A DNA stretch of 64,000 bases, taken from positions 108,639,904 through 108,703,903 of the forward strand of contig CM058237.1 of the NCBI GenBank assembly GCA_030180135.1, given 5' to 3'. Of the stretch, positions 41,906 through 51,644 are shown in pieces; position 1 is the first letter of the stretch; each line of letters starts with the position of its first letter. Under the pieces are notes generated by a model. It was not told the origin of the DNA, ran no database searches, and saw nothing but the letters and a program-made list of their open reading frames with translations. Origin of the DNA: Orychophragmus violaceus. Its lineage: Eukaryota > Streptophyta > Magnoliopsida > Brassicales > Brassicaceae. The position numbers and the translations under genes are program-made.

Positions 41906-42367
41906 GACTTAAGGTGTTTTACCCCGTTCAAACTTTATGAACCATTGAAGACCTACTAACATCCCGAAGTGTTCTCTCCATTCGGCCTAAGCCCATTTAT
42001 GGCCGTTTCTGCCGGAGCCCTTCATCACGGACCAAGTCGCGTATGACCGGACTTTTCCATTCCGTTCCCGTGCATGGACCATCCGTGCCCAGCTTGCCGA
42101 TCTTTGGTAAACCGCCCCAACGGCTACCGTTCGATCGCGCTTAGCTGCCCAAACTTCCCTTGTCCATGACTCACGGTTCATTCCGCGCTTAATTCGACTT
42201 ATGGCTCGCGGTCTTGACCTTGGCCGATCAACAATCGAACCTTGGACTCAGCCGTCGAGAGATCCATATACTTACCATGACCTCGGTCCGTCAAGACTTA
42301 ATCATTCCCTTGATTTTGTCTTGCCTTAGACTTAGTCAATCTCGATCACAACCTTACGGTTTGACCC

Positions 42368-42497
42368 GAAATTTGATCTCCGCCCTCTAAGGACTTGATC
42401 ATAGTTTCCCCGAAACTTGACCTCCGCCCTCCAAGGACTTGATCTTAGTACCCCGTGAAACTTGACCTCCGCCCTCCAAGGACTTGATCTTAGTTCC
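42368..42497. repeat. Three ~44 bp tandem repeats in LARD interior
   Basis: Units start at 42368, 42412 and 42457. Each has GAAACTTGACCTCCGCCCTC followed by CAAGGACTTGATC. Units 2 and 3 are nearly identical and unit 1 is more diverged. Confidence 0.85.
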
Positions 42498-42996
42498 ACG
42501 ATCCACAACGGTCCCTACACATTCCCAGAATGCATATAAGCCCCGCTTTATTCCCCAATATGCCCTGCAGTAATTTGAGAAATTAGGGTTCGAGTGACAG
42601 ACCAATGATCACATCGAAGGAGACGGCCATGCCTGAATCCTCCACGAGCTCATGGACTTGAGGTTTTCTCCAGTTGACCCTTGGCCGTAGCCGCGCAGTC
42701 ACCCTGACCCCAATCCACTCCCGGAGCCCCCTGACCGTCCGTCCCGGCCATTCCGACAGTCCTAAACAACATGTCTAGGCTGCCCACGACGGAAACATGA
42801 CCTTGGTTTTACAGTCACCTTTTCCGAAACCCAGCCTGTGGACAGCTCGCGACCCCAGGTCCTTGCTTCCACCTTCACGCAGGCCCTCCCCTTTTTTTTT
42901 TTTTCCCAACATCTTACGGAGTGTTGTCATCCACCGGAGGTGCATTCTGCGCGGCCCGAGGAATGGTTATCAACCCCTTGGTCCCATTTCCCCATC

Positions 42997-43109
42997 AGGT
43001 CCTTCCCGGTTAGGCCAACCACTTCCCGTGATTGTGCCCTCCGGTTCACCCCAGGTCCCTCCCGGTTCGGCCAACCACTTTCCCGTGATTGTGCCTTCCG
43101 GTTCACCTC
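42997..43109. repeat. Two ~56 bp tandem repeats in LARD interior
   Basis: Units at 42997-43052 and 43053-43109 share CCCGGTT, GGCCAACCACTT and CCCGTGATTGTGCC. They differ at a few bases and one indel. Confidence 0.8.
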
Positions 43110-43392
43110 GACACCGTCTTGCGACCTTGGTCCAAGTCTAAGTGCCAACCACGTCCCAACCGTTTCTGGGTCTACGACCCAGTCGCGACCCGCGGTCGTA
43201 CGCATTCATCCGTGCGGTTTACGCGAACGGACACGATTGTTCCCGCAACCAGGTACGATGGTCCGCGCATGGCTACCATCATCCCGAGCTTGCGGCGAAC
43301 GGCCTACGACGCATTATCCTGACCCGATGGTGCTGACTAACGGTCTGGCCGTAATCAACTCGGTTTTCATTTAACCGTTCCAGGCTTGGGTT

Positions 43393-43537
43393 CTTGCCGT
43401 GTGCGGTTCCTGATCCGGCCAACATCTCCAAGATGCGCCGTTCGACCATCCGCTTTTACTGGCACTTGCCGTATGTGGTTCCATGACCCGGCCAACGTCT
43501 CCAAGACGTGCCGTCCGATCATCCACATACTACAGGC
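43393..43537. repeat. Two ~72 bp diverged tandem repeats in LARD interior
   Basis: Units at 43393-43464 and 43465-43537 both contain CTTGCCGT, a GGTTCC block, CCGGCCAAC, TCTCCAAGA and CCGATCATCC-like ends, with roughly a fifth of positions changed. They are older than the other tandem repeats in this interior. Confidence 0.7.
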
Positions 43538-43673
43538 AATCGTCCCCTTAGCGTGGTTGATCCGCCCAACCGTTTATAGCCCATTCACTATCATGGTCAG
43601 ATTAAGTGCGTCCTTGGTGCACTTGCCTTAGCAAGTCACCAATCATGAGAGCATCGTCCTAGGAAATAACCTG

Positions 43674-43685
43674 GCTCTGATACCA
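43674..43685 (-). promoter_or_regulatory. Primer-binding site of the LARD (initiator Met tRNA)
   Basis: The minus strand reads TGGTATCAGAGC three bases after the 5' LTR ends. This is the standard plant LTR-retrotransposon site complementary to the 3' end of initiator methionine tRNA, and it fixes the element's orientation as minus. Confidence 0.9.
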
Positions 43686-43688
43686 ACT

Positions 43689-46439
43689 TGAAACACCCCG
43701 ACCCGGCCTTCCTAGGCCGCGGTCGATGCGTCCCATCGGTCAAGCCAAACCCCGGCTTGAACCTCCCGAAAAACCCGTCCTATTTAAAATTTTCCTTTAG
43801 GATTAAGTATTCTTCGGATCTACTCTTTGACTCTTAGACTTAGATCCTTCATACTTAAGATTACGCAGCGGAAATCCTTACTTAACATTTACATCGTTCT
43901 TCTAAAGAACGATCCATCCAGGAACCTCTTATAACCTTACTTAGTTTTCTCAAAAACTCTTTCGAGGTTCCAATTCCAACTATCCATTCAATCAACCTAA
44001 GTCTTTAACTTAGATCCTTTCATTCTCCTATTCAGCTCTAACCGTTCTTTAGAACGATAGAAGAGTTCTCGAAACGTGTACCCTAACCTTTGGTGATTCC
44101 GGTGTGAAGCTAGCTTGGCGTCCAGCTTAACCCGTTGATCCTCGAACTCTTAGAACATACCTCCCTTGAACCAAGTCATTCAACCAACCATCCCCACATG
44201 ACAAGGCGCAAGAGAGGTCTTCTAGTTCCTTCCTTTGACCACCATTTGATCTCGCTCGTCCATTTGCTTTGTTCCCATTAACATTCACCGTCTTGACTTA
44301 TCCACATTTCGCTTCCTGCATCTTGACCTTCAGACCGATTCAAGTCCTTTAAGTATAACCAGCTCGTGAACCGGTTTCCTTTTGTATTGTCAGCTCTACG
44401 ATCGGTACAATGGTTGGAATGATCCTCTCGATCAATTCCGTGAACGGTCTGATCTTTGGTTCGTACCGTCGGCCGTCGAACTAGTTCCCCTGACTGATCG
44501 ACAGGTCCGCACGCGTTTCGACCACGCGATCTCCCCGATCCAATCCACGGTCCAACTCATGTCTTCTCGTCAGCCCGAACTTAACCGTGATTGATCTTCT
44601 GATCAATCCCAACGGTATATTGGACATGAACCCGCCAAGCCTATGATCCGTCAAATGCCTTGACCTTACACGATCATTCGGGTCGTGCCGAGTGTCTCTC
44701 GGTCGTACCATGATCATCAGTCCATCAGCGCAATGGCTTGACACAACGAGGATGCGGCAGCATCGCCAAGCGTACTCGGCGACACTCGCGTTTCCTGTTC
44801 GTCAGGCCATCCGCGTCCTGCCGCGATCGCTGTCCAACCGGACTGACCGCACGTTCGGATCGTTGGCGATCTTTGAACCGTTGCGTCAGTCCGCGAAGAG
44901 ACGCGACCTTTCGCGAAGAGTCACGACCATCCGTGAACAGTCGCGACCATCTGCTTGGATCGCGATCAGTCTGCCGCGACTATCCTGCCGCGGTCATCCT
45001 GTCGCGATCGTTCCACCGCAATCAGTCCGACGCGATCCCTCTGCCGCGATCAGACTGCCACGAACGTCCAGTCGCGATAACTCTGCCGCGATCGCTCTGC
45101 CGCGATCGCTCTGCCGCGATCGTACGGCCGCGACCGTCGTCCATACCGAACCAAACACTCGTCCTGATCGTTCACGATCCTTGACAGTGCGTCAGTCCGC
45201 GCATGGACGCGTCCGTTCGCGAACAGGCACGACGTCCAGTCAATAGGCGTGATTATTCCGGGAATAACCGCGTCTGTCTTACGACCGTACTGCCCAACCC
45301 GTCGCCTCACGAACCTGCCTGCGATGACCCGCCATCCACGATCGTCCGGTCGTCCAGACTGTCCGTACACTCAGACCGCACGCGATCCTTGGAGTGTGCG
45401 TCAAGCGTGAACTGACGCGACCGTGGCGTACAGGCGCGATGATCAGCCCGAACGGTTGCGTCCATCCGAAGATGAACCGCGACAGCCCTTTGGCCGAATG
45501 ATCATCCGTCTGTGCCGCGACTTTGTCTCCGACCGCGAGCCATCCAGACCATTGTCCGCTTCTCGCCCAGTGCGTCCGCGTGCGATCAGACTACGTCGGC
45601 CCACATCCATCCGGACGTGCCGTACAGTAGCGCATGATCCACCGGTTTGTCACACTTGGCCGGCAGTTGATCCGCGCATCTTATCCGTCCGACCGCGCCT
45701 AATCACGATCATGGCCCATGGCCGATCGTGATCTTTTTGGGAACTCACGCCGAATCTTAAGCCAACTTATGGCCTAACATCCCGTCTACTTCCAGAAAAG
45801 AGATGGAGAGAATAGCGTCCGCGTCAACCCGTTTGATCCAACCGTCGGCCGAGCGGTTCACCGCGACCGCGGTTGATCCTTCAGGCCGATCACGCACTTG
45901 GATACGATTGTGGCCTTGCCGTGAGTGTTTGATGCATCTCCGGCCATCTAAACCCTTTTCCCTCTCGGTTAACCACCACCAAATCCAATCTTCCATTCGC
46001 CGACCTTCTCACTAGAATCTGGTCTCTCTCTCTCTCTAGAACTCTCGCTATTTCAGGCTTGTGCCTTTTGAAAGAATTTCTGGACGTTTTTCCCCTGCGC
46101 AAATTGGCCAAGGAATGGCCTATTTATAGGCTTCCTTGGCGCCAACTTCCCCCAAGCGAATGGTCATGAGTTGTTGGCCGAAAGGTCACAACTTCTCTTG
46201 GCGACCATTCGCTGGTAACCGCCTAGTCAGCTAGTGTCACTAGCTGACCAGCTGACCCAACACTTGATCACTCAAGCTAGCTGGGTTGAGCTGGTTGCCA
46301 GCTGACCTAGCTGACCAGCTGGACTGTCCAGCACGTTTCAGCTGAACACTCTTGATTCAGCTTGGCTAAGCTCATTTCCCACCGAAACTTAGCTCTTTTT
46401 AGGTCACGGAACACTTCATTGATCTTCTTTGATCATGTG
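43689..46439 (-). repeat. 5' LTR of the LARD-like element, truncated by the gypsy insertion
   Basis: It matches 39046-41796 without indels and with five substitutions that I noticed: near the start (TTTGTTTTC versus TTAGTTTTC), then GATGCG/GATACG, AATCCGG/AATCTGG, TTGGTGACC/TTGGCGACC and GACCAAAC/GACCCAAC. The outermost 71 bp, equivalent to 41797-41867, are missing where the gypsy LTR begins at 46440. Confidence 0.9.
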
Positions 46440-46710
46440 TGTAGCATCCCCGATCCTAGATAGGATCGGGAAGGCGGGCCATGGAACCAGAACAAGGACA
46501 AACGATCAAGGAAGATCAACGGGAAGTGTTCTATGGTCAAGAGGCGGCTAGGATCAGCTTGGATGAGCTTGGCCGGGTAAGGAAGAAGCTAGAGAGAGAG
46601 TAAGCAGCTGGAATGAGCTGGACGGCCAGCTAGGTCAGCTGGAGGGACTGACACTCAGCTCAACTCAGCTCGGGTGAGTGTTGAGTGTTCAGGTCAGCTA
46701 GTGGGGTGGG

Positions 46711-46735
46711 GGTCAGCTAGTGTCACTAGCTGACC
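46711..46735. promoter_or_regulatory. U3 palindrome of the gypsy LTR (12-1-12)
   Basis: GGTCAGCTAGTG, one T, and the exact reverse complement of the first arm. A half copy (GGTCAGCTAGTG followed by GGG) lies just upstream at 46692-46703. It ends 96 bp before the TATA box, as in the LARD LTR (97 bp). Confidence 0.6.
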
Positions 46736-46831
46736 AGGCGGTTATGACCAAGGGACACGAGTGGCCAAAGGCACCCATTCGCTTAACCACTCATGCCCCT
46801 TTGGCCTTGGCGGTTTTTGGGTATTAAGGCC

Positions 46832-46839
46832 TATAAATA
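46832..46839 (+). promoter_or_regulatory. TATA box of the gypsy LTR
   Basis: TATAAATA in the context GGCCTATAAATACCC is a good plant core promoter. Transcription would be expected to begin about 30 bp downstream, near 46865, which would make everything before that U3. Confidence 0.65.
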
Positions 46840-48030
46840 CCCGCCTCCATGACCCTCTTGCGCACGCTTTTTTGGCACCATTTTCACACAGAAAACTCAG
46901 AGAGAAACCGTGAGAGAATAAGGCTTGAAGGCAAGGGAAATCGGAGGAGAGATTGGCCGGAAACTCAAGTAGTTGGCCGGCGGGTTTGAAGAGAAGGAGG
47001 CGCGGTTAAGGGAATTGTTCCAAGGAGGAGATCGGATCAAAGATGGATCCAAATGCATCCAAGGAACCGGGCAAGTCAATCGCGACCCCAAAGGTGCATG
47101 ATCGGTTCGTTGGGCATTGATCACGGCTAGGCCGTGCGGTCAATGGCCTTAGACGGATCGGCCGGTCATTCTTCTTCTACTCTTTCTGTTCAATTCATGA
47201 GGATTAAACCGTTAAGTTGTATGCGGTTTACATGTCCATGTTCATACGGTCGTGTGAGACTTTGGGCCGGTGGGGCGAGTCGGTACATGGCCGAGATCGT
47301 GTGGCGGTAAGATCGGACTAGGCAGCGTGCGGTACAGTCGTGCCATGGGTCGGTGGGATCGCATGGACGACAGCAGTCGCTAGTCACGATCGGGCCGTAC
47401 ACGGTCGCGGACGAATGGGCATGAGCGGATGAACGCGTTGGTTCGCGATACGCGGCATACGCCAAGCGGACGTACGGGTGCGAGTGTGACCGTGGGCTGT
47501 CCTTACGGATGTGCTGACGGGACGCGGTAGTACTCGTCACGGCCGTATGCCACTACGCGCATAACGACCGTACGGTCTCGAGCGCGGACGGGCAGGTGGT
47601 GCGGTAACGCGAACAGATGCGATCGGACGACCGCGATAGGAACGGTTAGCGTTCGCGGATAGATCCTTAGGCCGGTTGACGCGGGATGAATCCAGACACG
47701 GTTATGATCCGTTAAAGGATATGGCCGGTCCAGACTTGTTCGCGGCCACCTTAGATGGAATAAAAGACTTAGCAAATTATGTGGGGAATCATATAGAAAT
47801 ACTTGGATTTCATTTAGGTTGCTGGATTATCTAAGTTGTTATATCTTATGCGTTTTTTATATGTTTTCAGGATCTGAGGTTTCTCGTAGTGAGGAACGGG
47901 CTTAGGCGCGCGGAATGGAGACCTAGACGGACGTGTGTGTGTGTGTGTGTAATAGACTGGATTGTTAGGACTGAATACTTTTTATAGCATAATGACTCAG
48001 ACTACATTTGTATCAGTACCTTGGTTGATT

Positions 48031-48036
48031 AATAAA
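48031..48036 (+). promoter_or_regulatory. Possible polyadenylation signal in the gypsy LTR
   Basis: AATAAA occurs in an AT-rich stretch 141 bp before the LTR end, a reasonable place for the R/U5 end. Plant signals are loose, so this is tentative. Confidence 0.35.
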
Positions 48037-48180
48037 ATATCCAGTTTGCCTTATTGTTCATGTCTTATGATTGCTTAGTTTGAGGAATGGAATTCGTACT
48101 TAAGAAATTTTATACTTAGAACGTTGTTAAGTTGATGAGAACCTCAGCCGGCTTAGTAGCCGGGTTTGGGCGTTACAAGT

Positions 48181-48192
48181 TGGTATCAGAGC
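48181..48192 (+). promoter_or_regulatory. Primer-binding site of the gypsy element (initiator Met tRNA)
   Basis: TGGTATCAGAGC follows the LTR end (48177) after three bases, AGT. It matches the tRNA-iMet complementary site used by most plant LTR retrotransposons and confirms plus orientation. Confidence 0.92.
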
Positions 48193-48327
48193 GGAGTTGA
48201 TTCTAGGACAGTTCTGTGATAGGGCAACACCACACGTCCAAGGTCGCAAGTTCCGTGCTAGTTGGGTAGATTTGCTTAGACTTGAAGAATAAACGATTAG
48301 GGTAAACTAACTTGTTTGATTCTTCAG

Positions 48328-49741
48328 GGCGGGAAAAGCAAATCCGGACGAAGTAAGAAAGATAAAGAGAAGGAGCCGGCTGGTACTAGTCACGGTGTAA
48401 GGGACCAGACACGCTCGGTTCCACCAGGAACAACCGGACCTGTGGTTGTTCAGACTGTTGCACACCCTACTGATCTACCTGTTCAGGTCAGAACCGGGTT
48501 GGAAGACCCGAATGATCTGGACCATGTGGAAATAGAGGATGTGGGCGAGTCCTCACATGCGGCCCGGGATGGGGACGTGAATGTGAGCGATGGTGGGATG
48601 AACGTGGAGGCTCAGCCGACCGCCGTTCCGAACATCGGGGAGATGTGGAACATGATGAAGGCGGTAATGGACCAGCTGGGCGGACTGGCTCAAAGCATTC
48701 CACAAGTGCAGAGGCCGGCTAGTGATCAGACTAAGATCCGCGAGCCCTTAACCGGGAACAACGATCACATGGAAACAGACGAGGTGTTCGAGATAGTGCC
48801 ACCGCCGGCCAAGACGGCCCGGAAGGTGGATTACTTGAGCATTCTCGGTCATATCACTAAGCTCGGTACTAAGCACTTCAGTGGAAGTGCGGACCCGGTC
48901 GAGGCAGATGAGTGGAGAAGTCGTTTGGTCAGGAACTTCCAATCCACTCGTTGCCCGGAGGACTACCAGAAGGATATAGCGGTTCACTTTCTGGAAGGTG
49001 ACGCTCATAACTGGTGGCTTGGGGTCGACAGGCGCACCAGGGGAAGTCTTGTATCGTTCAAGGACTTTGAGGCTGAGTTCAACCGGAAATACTTTCCGGC
49101 CGAGGCTTGGGACAGACTTGAGGGTCAGTACTTGAGCTTAACTCAGGGTCGCAGAACGGTACGGGAGTATGAGGCGGAGTTTGACCGACTCAGACGTTTT
49201 GTGGGACGCGAGTTAGAGGACGAACCAGCTCGTGTGAGACGCTTCCTCCGCGGCCTGCGGGTGGAACTTCGCACACACTGCTCGGTTTGCACTTATGATT
49301 CGGTCTCGGAGTTGGTCGAACGAGCTGCCACCGTTGAGACCAATTTAGCCGAGGAGAACCGGTTGAAGACTCAGTCACAAGGGAAGGTGATGGGTCGATC
49401 CGGGAGGGACCTAAAGAGGAAGTGGGACCAGGTCGATGGTCGCCAACCCTCCAATGGTCGTACCAAGTGTACGAGGTGCGGAAGTACAGACCACGAGGTC
49501 CAAGGCTGTCCGCAGGACAAGGGCAAGGTGGCAAGTGATAACCCTAGAACCTGCTTCTACTGTGGCAAGGCCGGGCATTTCAAGAGAGAGTGCCCAAAGT
49601 TGCATAGTGGAACGCAAGGTCGTTCGGGGGTGAGCCGCGAGGGTGGTAATACGGTGCAGGCTAAGGGCCAAGCCGGAGTACCTCGGGTTTATCAGCTAGT
49701 GGAGACGTCTGGGGTGGCCAGCGACTTCAACGCGATCACTG
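48328..49741 (+). CDS. Gypsy gag (capsid/nucleocapsid), exon upstream of a probable intron
   Basis: This encodes the structural protein that packages element RNA into cytoplasmic particles. The charged N-terminal third is low in complexity. The conserved plant gypsy gag core follows, from about residue 184 (LGTKHFSGSADPVEADEW) to residue 345, including an HFLEGDAHNWW block and a YFPAEAWDRLEG block (numbering from 48316). Two zinc knuckles follow: C385-X2-C388-X4-H393-X4-C398 and C413-X2-C416-X4-H421-X4-C426. The frame has no ATG at its start: it is open from 48301 after a TAG, and its first ATG is about 95 codons in, although upstream residues look gag-like. A strong splice acceptor (CTAAC ... 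TTGATTCTTCAG) ends at 48327, so I set the start there and suspect an upstream leader exon. The last codon is split by the donor at 49742. Confidence 0.8.
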
Positions 49742-49956
49742 GTACGTTCACTAACCCTATACTATTTACTTATTTTCTTTTTCCGCAATGCATCGCATGG
49801 GGAAATTGGGGTGGCCATTTCCTGCATAGCATCGTATTGGGTTAAAGAGGGGCGATTCCTGCTTAGCGTCGTATTGGGGAAAGGGGTGGCCTTTCCTGCA
49901 ATGCATTGCTTGGGGGAATTGGAGGTTAGGTACTTATCATTCTGGGGTGAATGTAG
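49742..49956 (+). other. Probable spliceosomal intron between gag and pol (215 bp)
   Basis: Unspliced, gag runs into a stop at 49843-49845 and pol restarts in another frame. Removing GT (49742) to AG (49956) joins G49741 to GG (49957-49958) as one glycine codon and gives the product ITGTVTIGGVETHTLFDSG, the expected lead-in to a retroviral-type protease. Donor G/GTACGT and acceptor AATGTAG/GG are acceptable plant sites. The intron contains 3.7 copies of a ~37 bp degenerate tandem repeat starting at 49790, 49829, 49866 and 49903. Splicing is inferred from the exact frame restoration, not observed. Confidence 0.65.
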
Positions 49957-51644
49957 GGACCGTAACCATTGGCGGAGTGGAAACACATACGCTGTTTGAT
50001 TCCGGGGCCACACATAGCTTTGTGTGTCCGGAATGGATTGGGAAGGACTCGTTCCGGATGGAGCGGGTGGACGGCTTTGGCGTGGACGCGGCCGGTGGGC
50101 AGTCAATGCCTACGTTGGGACTGTTCCGTGACGTACCGGTCTCCATTGGGGGCGTGTGTATGCCGGTCAACCTATTCGTAGTTCGGCTCAAGCATCACGA
50201 GGTGATATTGGGTATGGACTGGCTCAGTCGGTATCGGGCTACGCTTGAATGCCACCGGGGACGAGTACGGTTTGAAAGGCCGGAGGGACGGATCCAGTTC
50301 CAAGGAGTTCGGCCGACGTCGGGAAGTTTGGTAGTCTCAGCCATTCAAGCAGGAAGAATGCTGGAAAAGGGTTGTGAGGCTTACCTGGCGACGATCTCCA
50401 CCACGGAGGTCGGGAGTAGTGCGGAGCTTGGAGAGATCCCGGTTGCAAGAGAGTTCGAGGATGTGTTCGGGGCCTTGACCGGCTTACCGCCTGATAGGTC
50501 CGACCCGTTCAAGATTGAACTTGAACCAGGGACTGCTCCACTCTCTAAGGCACCTTATAGGATGGCTCCGGCTGAGATGGCCGAACTCAAGAAACAGTTG
50601 GAGGAACTGTTAGAGAAAGGTTTCATCCGGCCGAGTAGCTCACCTTGGGGAGCGCCAGTCCTCTTTGTCAAGAAGAAGGACGGGAGTTTCCGGCTGTGTA
50701 TTGACTACCGGGGAATCAACAGGGTCACTGTGAAGAACAAGTACCCTCTACCCCGGATAGATGAGTTGTTGGATCAGCTTAAGGGAGCTACGGTGTTCTC
50801 GAAGATTGACTTGGCGTCGGGATACCATCAGATTCCGATTGCACCGGAGGATGTCCGGAAGACGGCGTTTCGCACACGCTATGGCCACTACGAGTTTGTA
50901 GTGATGCCGTTTGGTTTGACGAATGCGCCAGCTGCATTCATGAAGATGATGAATAACATCTTCCGTGATTGGCTAGACGAGTTCGTGATTATCTTCATTG
51001 ATGACATACTCGTTTATTCCAAAGACCGGGAGACACATCAGGAGCACCTCCGGAAGGTGTTGGGACGTTTGAGGGAGCAGAAGCTTTTTGCCAAACTCAG
51101 CAAGTGCAGTTTTTGGCAAAGAAGCATCGGGTTCCTAGGACACATTGTGTCGGACCAAGGAGTATCGGTTGATCCTGAGAAGATCAAGGCGATTAAGGAG
51201 TGGCCGAGGCCAAGGAACGCAACCGAGGTGCGGAGTTTCCTTGGCTTAGCAGGCTACTACCGGCGGTTTGTCAAGGGTTTTGCTAGTAAGGCGCAAGCTC
51301 TAACCAAACTAACCGGGAAGGATGTTAAGTTCGAGTGGTCGGACAAGGCTGAGAAGAGTTTCTCGGAGCTAAAGGACATGCTTACACAGGCGCCAGTCCT
51401 AGCTCTACCGGAGAACGAGGTACCTTATGTGGTTTACACTGATGCATCAATTACCGGATTGGGTTGTGTATTGATGCAGGAGGGAAAGGTCATTGCTTAT
51501 GCTTCGAGGCAACTCAAGAAGCATGAGGGCAATTACCCAACCCACGATCTGGAGATGGCCGTTGTAGTGTTTGCACTAAAGATCTGGCGATCTTATCTCT
51601 ACGGGGCTAAAGTGCAAATACTCACGGACCACAAGAGCCTGAAG
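49957..51644 (+). pseudogene. Gypsy pol, part 1: protease, reverse transcriptase, start of RNase H
   Basis: The protease active site is FDSGATHSF (Asp codon at 49998). A ~100-residue aspartic protease fold follows, then a linker with the REFEDVFGALTGLPPDR entry into reverse transcriptase. RT motifs are in order: KKDGSFRLCIDYRGINRVT, DLASGYHQIPI, FGLTNAPAAFMKMMN and the catalytic FIDD (50994-51005). RNase H begins with YTDASITGLGCVL (Asp codon 51441-51443), the DLEMA glutamate and ILTDHKSLK. The frame is open until the copia element interrupts it after the lysine codon at 51642-51644. Past the junction the frame reads about a dozen copia LTR codons and stops at 51684-51686. The sequence is otherwise intact, so this copy was probably functional until the copia insertion. 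Confidence 0.93.
51640..51644. repeat. Left target-site duplication of the copia element (TGAAG)
   Basis: The last five bases of the gypsy pol before the LTR, repeated at 59403-59407. Confidence 0.95.

Larger units (their letters stand above)
41868..43688 (-). other. Interior of the LARD-like element, no recognisable gene
   Basis: This stretch lies between the LARD LTRs. Beyond the primer-binding site and polypurine tract it contains several short tandem repeats and a 13 T run (42892-42904). The open frames present are at most about 180 codons, overlap each other on several frames and show no gag, zinc knuckle, protease or polymerase motifs. I regard it as non-coding packaging or spacer sequence of a non-autonomous element. 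Confidence 0.75.
39046..46439 (-). mobile_element. Non-autonomous large LTR retrotransposon (LARD-like, Tekay-related)
   Basis: Two direct repeats beginning TGAAACACCCCGACCC lie 4643 bp apart and flank 1821 bp of interior. On the minus strand the order is 5' LTR (43689-46439), PBS (43674-43685), interior, polypurine tract (about 41874-41885), 3' LTR (39046-41867). LTR ends are TGTAACATCCCC...TTTCA in element sense. No gag, protease, RT or integrase similarity is visible in any frame of the interior, so it must depend on another element. The left LTR abuts a satellite monomer directly. The right LTR lacks its outermost 71 bp because the gypsy element begins there, so no target duplication can be checked. 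I noticed five substitutions and no length change between the LTRs over 2751 bp, indicating recent insertion. Confidence 0.88.
46440..48177 (+). repeat. 5' LTR of the gypsy element (1738 bp)
   Basis: It starts TGTAGCATCCCC and ends GGGCGTTACA, three bases before the PBS. Position 46451-46468 is a near-perfect hairpin, CGATCCTA-GA-TAGGATCG. U3 holds AGCT-rich sequence, the 12-1-12 palindrome at 46711-46735 and a TATAAATA box at 46832. A CpG-rich stretch follows (about 47230-47700), then a GT microsatellite (about 47933-47950) and an AATAAA at 48031. The termini, TATA and palindrome resemble the LARD LTR, although the two LTRs differ in length by over 1 kb. Confidence 0.9.

Noticed and set aside
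42838..43374. A 178-codon open frame in the LARD interior
   Set aside because: It includes the T-tract and tandem repeats, overlaps other frames, and has no gag or other motif. More likely non-coding.
46430..46440. A target-site duplication for the gypsy insertion (ATGTG before 46440)
   Set aside because: Only one side is visible, because the 3' LTR and the far flank are lost or outside the window, so it cannot be confirmed.
49811..49999. Short frames inside the putative gypsy intron
   Set aside because: They follow the 37 bp repeats and break both flanking conserved domains. Splicing explains the region better than a separate gene.
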